From Candidatus Methanarcanum hacksteinii (lineage in GTDB: Archaea > Thermoplasmatota > Thermoplasmata > Methanomassiliicoccales > Methanomethylophilaceae): 64,000 bases of DNA. Location: the NCBI GenBank assembly GCA_006954405.1, contig LVVQ01000001.1, forward strand, positions 558,001-622,000. The letters run 5' to 3'. Of the stretch, positions 16,419 through 25,364 are shown piece after piece; within the stretch, counting starts at the first letter, position 1, and every line of letters starts with the position of its first letter. The notes beneath the pieces are model-generated. The model was not told the origin of the DNA. It saw nothing but the letters and a program-made list of their open reading frames with translations, and did not search any database. The position numbers were made by a program, and so were the translations under genes.

Positions 16419-17859
16419 TGACGCCTATGGGCCTCATCCTGGCGACCTTACCGGTGAGTCCTGCATCACACACGACGGATACGACCTGACTGACATCCTT
16501 GTATGCCTGCGGGGCCTCCTCGACCAATCCCTCGTCGGAGCCGCTTCTCAAGTATATGTCGTCGCCGGACATGCGCGTCCTTATGGAGTCCGCAGTTATC
16601 GAACTGATTGCCTTCTTCCTGGACATGACCCTTCCAGCACCGTGACACGATGACCCGAAGGTCTCCTTCATAGATCCCGGCCTTCCGACTAATATGTACG
16701 TTCCTGTGCACATGTCACCAGGGATTATCACAGGTTGGCCGATGTTGCGATATCTCATCGTGATCTCAGATCTTCCAGCGGCGAAGGCCCTTGTCGCACC
16801 TTTCCTGTGCACCAGTACATCCATGGATTTTCCATCGACATCATGGCGTTCCTTCTTAGCTATGTTGTGCGCCACATCATACAACACTTCGATGCCCATG
16901 CTCTCTGCGGAACAACCCATGATCGTCTCGAAGGATTCTCTGATCCAATGTGTTATCATCTGACGATTGGCCCATGCGAAGTTCGCTCCGCATGACATCG
17001 CTTTGAAGTATCTCCCCCCGATATCGGTATCCAACGGGGCACATGCGAGTTGTCTGTCTGGAAGGGAGACTTTGTTGTCCCTTATGTATTGCTCCATACT
17101 CATGAGATAGTCCGTTGCGATCTGGTGGCCGCAACCTCTCGAACCGCAGTGTACGGTCACGGTTATCTGTCCTTTCTCCAATCCGAATGATCTTGCGACA
17201 TCCTCATCGAATATCTCATCGACCACATCCAATTCCAAGAAGTGGTTGCCTGAACCGAGCGATCCCAATTGAGGGATCCCCCTCTTCTTCGCTTTATCGC
17301 TGACGGTGGTCGGGTCCGCTGTGGCCATGGTCCCGCATTCCTCGGTGACATCCAGGTCCTTCTCCCATCCGAATCCATTCTCTACTGCCCATCTCGATCC
17401 CTCAGAGAGTATGTCGTTTATGACATTCATATCGACCCTGGTGAGTCCTTTCGAACCAAGGCCTGACGGGACGTTCTTGTAGAGGGCATCTATGAGATCG
17501 GACTTCTTACCCTTGATGTCATCCAACGTGAGATTGGTCCTTATGGTACGGACACCGCAATTGATGTCGAAACCGATACCGCCAGGGGAGATGGATCCCG
17601 AATCAGCATCGACGGCAGCGACACCCCCTATGGGGAATCCGTATCCGAAGTGTATGTCAGGCATGGCCAAGGATCTGCCGACGATGCCTGGGAGGCATGC
17701 GACATTCGCTACCTGTTGCGGAGAATTATCGTCCATGATCGAATCCAACATGCTTTCGTTCGAGAAGATCACCGCATCGGTTCTCATACAAGGCATATGC
17801 TCTTTGGATATCTCCCATCTGTTATCATCGATCTTTCTGAATTTACCGCTCCAAGCCAT
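16408..17859 (-). CDS. rtcB: tRNA-splicing ligase RtcB
   Basis: RtcB joins tRNA exons (2',3'-cyclic phosphate to 5'-OH) using GTP and Mn2+. The 483-residue protein has MPDIHFGYGFPIGGVAA, the metal-binding GGIGFDINCGVRT, the LGSLGSGNHFLE block, and HCGSRGCGHQ. The C-terminal guanylylation region SSCHGAGRVMSRKKA contains the histidine that carries GMP. It is full length with no intein. The tRNA-His gene lies just upstream on the same strand. Confidence 0.96.
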   Translation of the reverse strand: MAWSGKFRKIDDNRWEISKEHMPCMRTDAVIFSNESMLDSIMDDNSPQQVANVACLPGIVGRSLAMPDIHFGYGFPIGGVAAVDADSGSISPGGIGFDINCGVRTIRTNLTLDDIKGKKSDLIDALYKNVPSGLGSKGLTRVDMNVINDILSEGSRWAVENGFGWEKDLDVTEECGTMATADPTTVSDKAKKRGIPQLGSLGSGNHFLELDVVDEIFDEDVARSFGLEKGQITVTVHCGSRGCGHQIATDYLMSMEQYIRDNKVSLPDRQLACAPLDTDIGGRYFKAMSCGANFAWANRQMITHWIRESFETIMGCSAESMGIEVLYDVAHNIAKKERHDVDGKSMDVLVHRKGATRAFAAGRSEITMRYRNIGQPVIIPGDMCTGTYILVGRPGSMKETFGSSCHGAGRVMSRKKAISSITADSIRTRMSGDDIYLRSGSDEGLVEEAPQAYKDVSQVVSVVCDAGLTGKVARMRPIGVIKG

Positions 17860-17895
17860 GATTACATCTCACTAGATGAAGTTATTAGAAGTAAG

Positions 17896-17970
17896 GGCCG
17901 GGACCGAGATTTGAACCCGAGTCAAGGGATCCACAATCCCCTAGGATAACCAAGCTACCCTATCCCGGCC
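17896..17970 (-). tRNA. tRNA-His (GTG)
   Basis: The minus strand folds into a cloverleaf: acceptor GCCGGGA with UCCCGGC, anticodon stem GGGGA/UCCCU around the loop UUGUGGA giving anticodon GUG, and T loop UUCAAAU. An extra G precedes position 1 and can pair with the discriminator C, the identity mark of tRNA-His. The 3' CCA is not encoded. Confidence 0.95.
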
Positions 17971-18253
17971 ATATTTCAATCCGTGCATTGTATAGTTGTA
18001 GATAAAGTTATCTAATTCAATACTAAACGCTACGCTGTATCATCAAGAGTTATTTCGTTCCTCTGGAGTCATAAGAGGTCAGAAAGAGATTATGGACAGT
18101 AATGATCCATCAAAAGACAGAGCGTCAAGGTATGCTCTGTCAATGATCATTCTGATGGAGGGCGATTCAGATCCGCATCCGTGATATGTATAACGTATCG
18201 ACGGTATCTTCGGACTCTTTCGTCTTATATATAAGTGAATTATATGAATGCTC

Positions 18254-19168
18254 ATGGCAAAACGCAACATCATCTCCGTCCTCGACATGAAGGACGATAT
18301 GCCTCAGCTCGTTGAACTCGCCGAAAAGCTCAAGAAGGAACGTGGGAACCATGGAGAACCTCTGAGAGGGAAGACACTTGCAATGATATTCGAAAAGCCC
18401 AGCACAAGGACCAAGATATCATTCGATGTCGCGATGAGTGAACTCGGGGGACACCCGCTATATCTTTCAGCAAGGGATATGCAGCTCGATCACGGCGAGA
18501 CCGTTGAGGATACCGCAAGGGTGATGAGCCGTTTCGTACACGGGATAATGTACCGTGCATTCGACTATAAGATGATGGATAGGCTCGGGGACAGTGCTAC
18601 AGTCCCTGTGATCAGCGGATTGGACAATCTCGAACACCCATGTCAGGCGCTTGCTGATATGCTCACGATAAAGGAGCACCTCGGCTCATTCAAGGGTAAG
18701 AAGCTCGTATATCTCGGAGATGGGAACAATGTCTGCAACTCGCTCCTCTATGCATGCGCCATAATGGGTGTAGACATGATCGCATGCTGTCCGGCCGTCA
18801 GGATGCCGAATGCCGAGATCATGCTCGGTGCCGCACGTATCGCAGATCAGAACGGAAGTAAGATCCTGGCATCCCATGAACCTTTGGAAGCGTGCGTGGA
18901 TGCAGATATCCTCTACACGGACACATGGGTCTCGATGGGCGACAGCACATCCGAAGAGGTAGCTGTGAAGATATTCAAGAAATATCAGATCAATCAGGAA
19001 TTATTGGACATAGCGAAACCGAATTGCATCGTGATGCACTGTCTCCCATGCCACCGCGGACAGGAGATAACCGATGATGTCATCGAAGGTCCGCACAGCG
19101 TGGTATTCGACGAGGCGGAGAACAGACTTCACGCACAGAAGGCCATCCTGTTGACACTTCTCAAATGA
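18254..19168 (+). CDS. argF: Ornithine carbamoyltransferase
   Basis: ArgF makes citrulline from ornithine and carbamoyl phosphate in arginine synthesis. Signatures are FEKPSTRTKISF (carbamoyl-phosphate loop), HPCQALADM, the SMG loop in DTWVSMGDS, and the catalytic HCLPCHRG. About 304 residues is standard. The start is at the ATG at 18254 or 18248: a strong TATA box (CTTATATATAAG, 18224-18235) lies about 25 bases upstream, so the transcript is probably leaderless. It converges with the DHH gene, overlapping by 8 bases. Confidence 0.96.
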   Translation: MAKRNIISVLDMKDDMPQLVELAEKLKKERGNHGEPLRGKTLAMIFEKPSTRTKISFDVAMSELGGHPLYLSARDMQLDHGETVEDTARVMSRFVHGIMYRAFDYKMMDRLGDSATVPVISGLDNLEHPCQALADMLTIKEHLGSFKGKKLVYLGDGNNVCNSLLYACAIMGVDMIACCPAVRMPNAEIMLGAARIADQNGSKILASHEPLEACVDADILYTDTWVSMGDSTSEEVAVKIFKKYQINQELLDIAKPNCIVMHCLPCHRGQEITDDVIEGPHSVVFDEAENRLHAQKAILLTLLK

Positions 19169-20567
19169 GTTGGGATGCGACCATATCCTCGACTATGTCG
19201 AGGAATTGGTCCTCTTTGTCTACAGGTATCGTGGCCCCTGCCGCAACGTTGTGCCCTCCACCATATCCGCCGACGATCTCAGCCGCCCTGTTCATGATGA
19301 TGGACAGGTCCAACCCCCTTTCTCCCAATGAGCGGTCCGCTCTTGCAGAGACTTTCACTCCATCATCGGCTTTGGCGAATGCTATTATCGGCATCATCCG
19401 ATTGAATCCCTCTGTACTTAATATCATGCCTGCAACTATTCCGACGACGGTGTCCTTTATGGCATCGCCTGCGTCGAAGTATTGTATGAATTGTCTTCTG
19501 TGGATCAGATCGTTGTGCTTCACGTACTGCAGTGCTGATGAGATGTTCTTCCTATGTTCCGCACGATTCCTCTCAGCATCTGCCATCGCGGACTGTTCGC
19601 CGAAACATATCTTCACACCTGTAGGGGCATCATCATATCTTCCGCACGAGTTGAGAGAGGTCGCGAATTCCTTCGCATCCCTGAGGCCTCCTGTCAAGGG
19701 GAATCTAGGCAATGTGTATGTCTCCCCTATCAGTATCCATTCATCACACGGTCTGATGTGCTCTCTGAGCGCGTCACGTACCTTCTGTTTCTCATCTGGT
19801 GACAGGTCGAGCCATTTACGGCTCACATTGTTCTCGGTCAAAGGTATGCCTAGATCATCGAAGAACTCATGACATGCATGGGAATCATCCGTCAACCCAT
19901 CCAGATTCGGATCGTTGCTGTATTGGATGAACTGCACCAGAGGTCTGCTTGCTCTCCCGAATAATCTGAGATCCTTCTCTGCGATCACATCGCCATTGGC
20001 TATGGCATCGTTGAGTGCAATGCGATTGACGCCTATCAACCCATATTCATTGCGGTCCTGAAGATCCCCGCACGCACCTATCACACCAAGATATGCAAGG
20101 TCTCTGTTGGATTGGTCTATCGCTTTGGATATAAGGTATGTCGTGGTGGCACCGCAAGCCTCTGTGGATCCATCCATCCCATATGTGTGACAGTTCACAT
20201 GTTCGATGATCTGAAAACTATCGAGCGTCAATTGTCCTCTGCGCCATTTGGGATCCGGTACATGATGGTCGGAGACGACGATCCTGTCCCTTTTGTAATC
20301 AGAGAGGTATCCGCTCCCCAGGTCCACTATCCAAACGGTATCCTTGTCGGTCGTGTTTATGGTGTGGATGGTGTCGCTATCCATCTTGTTCGCAAATAGT
20401 ACGTTGTACTCCTTACCAAGACGTTCACATGTCTTCGACGCTATGGCCGCGGATGTTATCCCGTCCGCATCGATATGTGCGACTATGAGCACATCCTTGG
20501 CTTTGCGGATCATGTCCGCTGCGTGTTCCGCATCCGCCATCAATCTGTCGATCGGTTCAGAAGCCAT
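19161..20567 (-). CDS. DHH/DHHA1 phosphoesterase, archaeal RecJ-like
   Basis: A 468-residue RecJ-like protein. The DHH metal motifs are visible: LIVAHIDADGITSAAIA near residue 29, TVWIVDLGSG, and the namesake VVSDHHVPD. The C-terminal DHHA1 domain contains GGYGGGHNVAAGATIP. Such archaeal proteins are single-strand exonucleases or Cdc45/GAN-like replisome partners; which applies here is inferred. It is coupled to an RNase H-fold exonuclease gene upstream (11-base overlap), suggesting a two-gene nucleic-acid processing operon. Confidence 0.9.
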   Translation of the reverse strand: MASEPIDRLMADAEHAADMIRKAKDVLIVAHIDADGITSAAIASKTCERLGKEYNVLFANKMDSDTIHTINTTDKDTVWIVDLGSGYLSDYKRDRIVVSDHHVPDPKWRRGQLTLDSFQIIEHVNCHTYGMDGSTEACGATTTYLISKAIDQSNRDLAYLGVIGACGDLQDRNEYGLIGVNRIALNDAIANGDVIAEKDLRLFGRASRPLVQFIQYSNDPNLDGLTDDSHACHEFFDDLGIPLTENNVSRKWLDLSPDEKQKVRDALREHIRPCDEWILIGETYTLPRFPLTGGLRDAKEFATSLNSCGRYDDAPTGVKICFGEQSAMADAERNRAEHRKNISSALQYVKHNDLIHRRQFIQYFDAGDAIKDTVVGIVAGMILSTEGFNRMMPIIAFAKADDGVKVSARADRSLGERGLDLSIIMNRAAEIVGGYGGGHNVAAGATIPVDKEDQFLDIVEDMVASQLI

Positions 20568-21309
20568 GTTGTCTCACCAGTCTATCATAGGTCTCTTCAG
20601 CGACATTGACGAGATTCACTGTATCGGCGCGGTTGTATTCCGTCAACAGTTCCAAGGCACGGGAGTCCCCGTTCTTCTTCCATGACTTCCATAAGCGTAC
20701 CGCTTCCTCCCCGTCTATGTCGGATATGTCATCATCCCTCTTCAGTCCGAGCTCCACCTCGACCTTCTTGAGGCCTCCGGGCAACCCTGCCTTCCTGCAA
20801 CCGAACCTCAGATCGAAATGAGGCATGTCGAAGTCGACTGTCGGAAAACTATTCTTCAATACAGGTACGTCGAAGCATCTCCCGTTGAATGTGACGAGCA
20901 TCTTGACGCCATCCAATGCATCGGATAGCGATTCCGCATCGAGGTCCTTCTCACAGGTCAATGTGGTCGTATCATCCTTCTTGTGGATGGTCACTACGGT
21001 CACCGTGGAATCCCTTTCCAATCCATCAGTCTCTATGTCCAGATATGCTACGTCATCATGGAATCTCCCATACAGTCTCCATTGTTCCCCTGGCGGTAGC
21101 ATCTCGCCGAGCCCATAGCAGTCACGATCATCAAGGAGGTCGTATGCCTCAGCGAACAATAGGTCGTATTCCGCTTTCTTGGAATCTTTGACACCGGGTA
21201 TGTCGCTGGATTCCATGAAATCGCTCCAGGTATTGATGCCGGACGACCAGAGTCTACTCTCTTTGCCTTTTCCGATGCCCTTCGCGATCAGGAACGTACG
21301 CTCTATCAT
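20557..21309 (-). CDS. RNase H-fold 3'-5' exonuclease (YprB-like)
   Basis: A protein of about 250 residues with a DnaQ/RNase H-like core. It has DVAYLDIETDGLERDSTVT (first DxE acidic pair, about residue 90), MLVTFNGRCFDVPVL (second acidic position), and LLTEYNRADTVNLVN (final Asp). An N-terminal helix-hairpin-like segment GIGKGKESRLWSSGI may bind DNA. The ATG at 21309 is used, as upstream codons run through the promoter. Its promoter is a palindromic TATA shared with the divergent phosphoesterase. Confidence 0.8.
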   Translation of the reverse strand: MIERTFLIAKGIGKGKESRLWSSGINTWSDFMESSDIPGVKDSKKAEYDLLFAEAYDLLDDRDCYGLGEMLPPGEQWRLYGRFHDDVAYLDIETDGLERDSTVTVVTIHKKDDTTTLTCEKDLDAESLSDALDGVKMLVTFNGRCFDVPVLKNSFPTVDFDMPHFDLRFGCRKAGLPGGLKKVEVELGLKRDDDISDIDGEEAVRLWKSWKKNGDSRALELLTEYNRADTVNLVNVAEETYDRLVRQHGF

Positions 21310-21332
21310 TGCAACCTGATGTACCGTCCTAC

Positions 21333-21346
21333 TAAAATATATTTTA
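21333..21346. promoter_or_regulatory. Palindromic TATA box shared by divergent genes
   Basis: TAAAATATATTTTA is a perfect 14-base palindrome. Its centre is about 30 bases from the minus-strand exonuclease start at 21309 and about 29 bases from the plus-strand phosphoesterase ATG at 21368, so one symmetrical TATA could drive both near-leaderless transcripts. Confidence 0.6.
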
Positions 21347-21367
21347 CTAGTGACAGGATACACGGGC

Positions 21368-22093
21368 ATGGATTCCGTGGAGATAATGCCTGGCGTCAGA
21401 GTGACCAAGGAGAGGTGTCTTTACATCGACGATGGTCCAACTGTCGTACTTGGGGATCTTCACCTAGGCTATGAGAAGGCATTGGAGGAGGACGGGATGT
21501 TCATCCCTCGCATCAACACGGACTCGATAAGAGAGGAACTCAATCTTATAATATGCAAATATGAGCCGAAGCGCATCGTTCTCCTCGGGGACATAAAGCA
21601 TGACTTCAAGAGGACGAGGTACGAAGGAAAGGAAGAGGTGCACAGGGTCATCGAACTTCTGAAGAATGCATCGGACGTCATAGTGGTGAAGGGGAACCAT
21701 GATAATTTCCTTCAGAATATCCTGCAGGACACCGGCCTCATGGCGGTGGATTATGTGGATATCTGCGGTTTCAGGATGGAGCATGGACATGTGGATTCCG
21801 GAAAACGTCCTGTGATAATCGGACATGAGCATCCATCGGTCAAGGTGCATGGCGCCGTATTCGGAGGCGTCAAGGTGCAGTGTTTCCTCCATCTGAAGAA
21901 AGACGGGATAATCGTGATACCTCCGTTCTCGCCTTTGTCATCAGGCTCGGATCTCACCTTGGCGGGGCCGGAGACGTTCATGTCTCCTGCTTGTAAGGCC
22001 GCAGACGTATCCGATGCGGATGTCTACGGTGTGACCGAGTTCGGTATACTCCCTATGGGCAAATTAGGCGATATCGAAAATTTGGAAATTTGA
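21368..22093 (+). CDS. Metallophosphoesterase (ICC-like, COG1407)
   Basis: About 241 residues of the calcineurin-like phosphoesterase fold. The metal-binding motifs are in order: VVLGDLHLGYEKAL (DxH), IVLLGDIKHDF (GD), VVKGNHDNF (GNHD) and VIIGHEHP (GHxH). This matches the archaeal group linked to DNA repair nucleases, but the substrate is unknown. The ATG at 21368 is chosen by distance from the palindromic TATA. It is divergent from the exonuclease/RecJ-like pair, fitting a nucleic-acid metabolism locus. Confidence 0.85.
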   Translation: MDSVEIMPGVRVTKERCLYIDDGPTVVLGDLHLGYEKALEEDGMFIPRINTDSIREELNLIICKYEPKRIVLLGDIKHDFKRTRYEGKEEVHRVIELLKNASDVIVVKGNHDNFLQNILQDTGLMAVDYVDICGFRMEHGHVDSGKRPVIIGHEHPSVKVHGAVFGGVKVQCFLHLKKDGIIVIPPFSPLSSGSDLTLAGPETFMSPACKAADVSDADVYGVTEFGILPMGKLGDIENLEI

Positions 22094-22246
22094 TATGTTA
22101 ACATCATTAAGAGAGAAAGTTTTAAATATGCTCTTAATATACGCGCGTAATATAGTACATGGATATATAATCCATCCATAAAACCCTTTATATCGGTTGA
22201 GGCGAATTATGTTCCATCGTCTTTTTGACAAGACGGAGGAATAGAA

Positions 22247-22885
22247 ATGAGCGCAGAAATGGATGAACTCATCGACATTGTCGTAAAGGGTAAGATCAAA
22301 GAAGGAAAGGACGCAACACAGAGATGCCTCGATGCAGGACACGATGCAAAGGACATCATCTTCAACGGACTTTCAAAAGCAATGTCGATCGTCGGAGACA
22401 AGTACGCAGCAAAGCAGTACTTCCTTCCCCAGGTTCTTCTCTCGGCAAACACACTCTACATGGGTCTCAACCTTGTTCTCCCTATGCTCACAGGAGCAGG
22501 CGGAGAGACAAAAGGTAAGGTCGTTCTTGCAGTCGTCGAGGGAGATGTCCACGACATTGGAAAGAACATCGTGAAAGCCATGCTTACCGGTCTCGGACTC
22601 ACAATCTACGACTTGGGTAAGGATGTCCCGATCAAAGACATCGTCGAGAAGGCAAAGACAGAGGGAGCACAGATCATTGCAGAGTCCACACTCATGACAC
22701 CTACACTCGCAGGTATGAAAGAGTGCGAGAAGATGCTCGCAGAGGAAGGACTCAAAGGAAAGATCAAGACAATGATCGGTGGTGGAGCAACCTCGAAAGA
22801 GTTCGCAGACCAGATTGGAGCAGACGGCTGGTCCTACGACGCAGTCGAGGCTTCACACGTTGCATCAGCATTCCTTGGGCTGTAA
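22247..22885 (+). CDS. Corrinoid (cobalamin-binding) methyltransferase protein, MtbC/MttC-like
   Basis: A 212-residue methyl carrier for methylotrophic methanogenesis. A helical cap domain (about 1-85) precedes the Rossmann B12 domain. The cobalt-ligating histidine is in EGDVHDIGKNIV, followed by LGKDVP and the ESTLMTPTLAGM and MIGGGATSKEFA loops. No substrate methyltransferase (MtaB, MtmB, MtbB, MttB) is adjacent, so the methyl donor cannot be assigned. Codon use (GCA, ACA, CTC) equals that of mcr, implying strong expression. A TATA-like CTTTATATC near 22187 and GGAGGA before the ATG give a leadered mRNA. Confidence 0.9.
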   Translation: MSAEMDELIDIVVKGKIKEGKDATQRCLDAGHDAKDIIFNGLSKAMSIVGDKYAAKQYFLPQVLLSANTLYMGLNLVLPMLTGAGGETKGKVVLAVVEGDVHDIGKNIVKAMLTGLGLTIYDLGKDVPIKDIVEKAKTEGAQIIAESTLMTPTLAGMKECEKMLAEEGLKGKIKTMIGGGATSKEFADQIGADGWSYDAVEASHVASAFLGL

Positions 22886-22926
22886 ACACGTAGAAGCAAA
22901 TTCATACTTTTTCCCTCAACTTTTTC

Positions 22927-22963
22927 CCTCATGGGGGGATGTCCTGCCCCCCTTGAGGTTTTT
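22927..22963 (+). terminator. Intrinsic-type terminator after the corrinoid protein gene
   Basis: CCTCA-T-GGGGGG and CCCCCC-T-TGAGG form a long GC hairpin around ATGTCCTG, followed by TTTTT. It would separate the highly expressed corrinoid gene from the HyuA-like gene. Confidence 0.75.
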
Positions 22964-22999
22964 CACATATTCTTCATCATTCCCTTTCTTCATGGAACG

Positions 23000-23043
23000 T
23001 TATACGGTATGTTCTGTGGTACTGCTCACTATTATACGGTATG
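23000..23043 (+). repeat. Direct repeat TTATACGGTATG upstream of the HyuA-like gene
   Basis: The 12-mer TTATACGGTATG occurs at 23000-23011 and again at 23032-23043, exactly 32 bases apart (three helical turns). The second copy is placed to act as the TATA of a leaderless gene starting at 23060; the first could be an operator or alternative promoter. Confidence 0.6.
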
Positions 23044-23059
23044 CGTCGATACGTAATCT

Positions 23060-25270
23060 ATGAAACAGTCGGAATTCGATCAATGGGTCCAGGATTGGAT
23101 CAAAAGAGAGAAGGAAGCAGGCAGGAAATGCTTCGAAGTTAAGAAATCCGGTAACAATTACTACGTCTATTTCCAGTCGACAAGATATAATGCCGAGACG
23201 AAGAAGAGAGAGAAAGTATCCGGATATCTGGGCAAATTGGTCGAAGGAGAGGGACTGATCGAACCCGACACATACTCTGAGGATGATGAGAAGTCATCTG
23301 TTGCAAGGTATGGTCTCGGAATCGACACCGGAGGTACGTTCACGGATGCGGTCATCGTCGACCTTGACGATTATTCCGTCGTGGTCAAGAAGAAATCGCC
23401 CACGACGCATCACGATCTGTCGATAGGATTGTACAATGCAGTGGATGCGGTCTTCAGATCTACGGATATCAGACCATCGGACATATCGCTCGTAGGAATA
23501 TCCACTACATTGGCCACGAATTCAATCCTGGAAGGCAGTGGCGGAGAGGTAGGACTCATCCTCATAGGATGGAATCCGATGGAACCTGTCAATTTCGGTG
23601 AGAAGAAGCAGGTGATCATCAAGGGCGGTTGCGATAGCAAGGGCAGACAGATAGCCTCCATGAGTAAGGATGAGGTCATCGCAGCATTGGACAGCATGAA
23701 GGGAGAGGTGGATGCGATCGCTATCTCGGGATTGTTCGCCAGTATGAATCCGTCACAGGAGAAGAAGGTGAAGGAATTGGCAGCATCCTATACAGGGCTT
23801 CCAACCGTTGCAGGACATGAGCTCTCTGCCGTTCTCGGTATCGATACAAGGGCAGAGACGGCTGTGTTGAATGCTAAACTGATCCCTGTCGTCAGTAAGT
23901 TCTTCGATGATGTGGAGGCGACATTCAGGAAGAAGGGCATAGAAGCACCGATAATGGCATACAAGGGAGACGGTTCCGTCATGACATTGGAACAGGCAAG
24001 GTTGTATCCTGTCGAGACCATACTTTCCGGACCCGCAGCCAGTTCCATGGGCGGAAAGATACTTTCAGGCCTCGAGGACTGTGTGATAGTGGATATCGGA
24101 GGCACATCCACAGATATCGCGATAATGGATTCTGGATTCCCTCAGATCCAATTCAACGGTGCATCGGTTGGAAAATGGAGGACCCGTGTGAAGGCTGTCG
24201 ATATGTACACGGTCGCATTGGGCGGGGATTCGAGGATAAGAGTGGATGGACACAGCATCACGATAGGTCCTGAGAGGGTACAACCATTATGCAGATTGGC
24301 CGAGAAGCACCCTGATGTGGTCGGCAAGATCATGCACTCCAACGTCTACGACTACTACGAGGCGGTCGATGATTATAACCTTCAGGTACTCACCGAGAAG
24401 GAACAGAGGGTGTACGACTCGACAATCGGAAAAGGACCTCTTTCGAACATGGAAGTGAAGAATGAGGTGGAAGGCCTCTGGATGATCGATGATGAATTAT
24501 CCTCATTGGTCACGAAGGGTGCGATGATCCTGTCATCACTCACGCCTACGGATATAATGGTCTACGACGGTTCATTTAAATTGGGATCGAAGGACGGAGC
24601 GAGAGCAGGTGTCCATGCGGTGGGCGAGAAGCTCGGTATGACCGAGAGGCAAGCATCACGCATAGTCTTCGATGAGGTGAAGGAGAAGATCGCAGAGGCG
24701 GTCATGAGCAAGATGCTCGACGATCAGATGCTGGAATGGAGGGACAGAGGTTCAGAGCTCCTGCTGAGAAGGATGTTGACATTGCATCACGGCGATACCG
24801 CGATGAATATGAAACCAAGCTTCAGCATACCTGTCATCGGAGTGGGAGCACCATCTAAATACATGATGTCCGACCTCAGCGAGAGATTGGGTGCCGAGGT
24901 GGTCTTCCCCGATAACAACGATGTCGGTAATGCAGTAGGTGCTGTGTGCAGTAAGATAAGCGAATCGCTGTCAGGGAACGTGATCCCTACGCCCGACTAC
25001 AAATTCTTGACGACAGTCCCGTTCATAGGCTCATCATACCATGTCCACTTGGATACGGCGATATCATCCGCCAAACGCAGTCTGGAGTCATATCTCGAGA
25101 ACAAGCTGAAGGCGATGGGTGCTAGGAATGTTATGACATCGTCCAAGATAAAGACATATATGGCTTCTGAAGGAGGCATAGGGGATTACACCGATGAGGG
25201 ATTATCGGGTACTGTGAACTATGTTGAGATAATATCAAGAGCGATAGGAGATCCACCTGAAAGGGATTGA
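23060..25270 (+). CDS. HyuA/oxoprolinase-A-like ASKHA ATPase with an N-terminal extra domain
   Basis: A 736-residue protein. Residues about 84-700 match hydantoinase/oxoprolinase subunit A, with the phosphate-1 motif GLGIDTGGTFTDAVIVD near residue 87, the GISTTLATNSILEG block, and the phosphate-2 motif CVIVDIGGTSTDIAIM near 340. No subunit B gene follows. The first ~80 residues are extra: NNYYVYFQSTRYNAETKKR and SGYLGKL recall the head region of IS1634-type transposases. It lies between a corrinoid protein and MtbA/RamA genes. I infer a role in corrinoid methyl transfer rather than hydantoin hydrolysis; the true function is unknown. Confidence 0.8.
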   Translation: MKQSEFDQWVQDWIKREKEAGRKCFEVKKSGNNYYVYFQSTRYNAETKKREKVSGYLGKLVEGEGLIEPDTYSEDDEKSSVARYGLGIDTGGTFTDAVIVDLDDYSVVVKKKSPTTHHDLSIGLYNAVDAVFRSTDIRPSDISLVGISTTLATNSILEGSGGEVGLILIGWNPMEPVNFGEKKQVIIKGGCDSKGRQIASMSKDEVIAALDSMKGEVDAIAISGLFASMNPSQEKKVKELAASYTGLPTVAGHELSAVLGIDTRAETAVLNAKLIPVVSKFFDDVEATFRKKGIEAPIMAYKGDGSVMTLEQARLYPVETILSGPAASSMGGKILSGLEDCVIVDIGGTSTDIAIMDSGFPQIQFNGASVGKWRTRVKAVDMYTVALGGDSRIRVDGHSITIGPERVQPLCRLAEKHPDVVGKIMHSNVYDYYEAVDDYNLQVLTEKEQRVYDSTIGKGPLSNMEVKNEVEGLWMIDDELSSLVTKGAMILSSLTPTDIMVYDGSFKLGSKDGARAGVHAVGEKLGMTERQASRIVFDEVKEKIAEAVMSKMLDDQMLEWRDRGSELLLRRMLTLHHGDTAMNMKPSFSIPVIGVGAPSKYMMSDLSERLGAEVVFPDNNDVGNAVGAVCSKISESLSGNVIPTPDYKFLTTVPFIGSSYHVHLDTAISSAKRSLESYLENKLKAMGARNVMTSSKIKTYMASEGGIGDYTDEGLSGTVNYVEIISRAIGDPPERD

Positions 25271-25364
25271 GTCGCACGTTTCAAACAATTTCCGCTAAAC
25301 ACTTTTACCCCTCCCTTTCCTTTTTATAACTGTAATCATATCCTCCCGATAGAGGAGACTTATC

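Noticed and set aside
18079..18288. 69-residue minus-strand frame upstream of argF
   Set aside because: It overlaps the argF promoter and start, has no ribosome site and no recognisable domain; the 18000-18247 spacer looks like promoter only.
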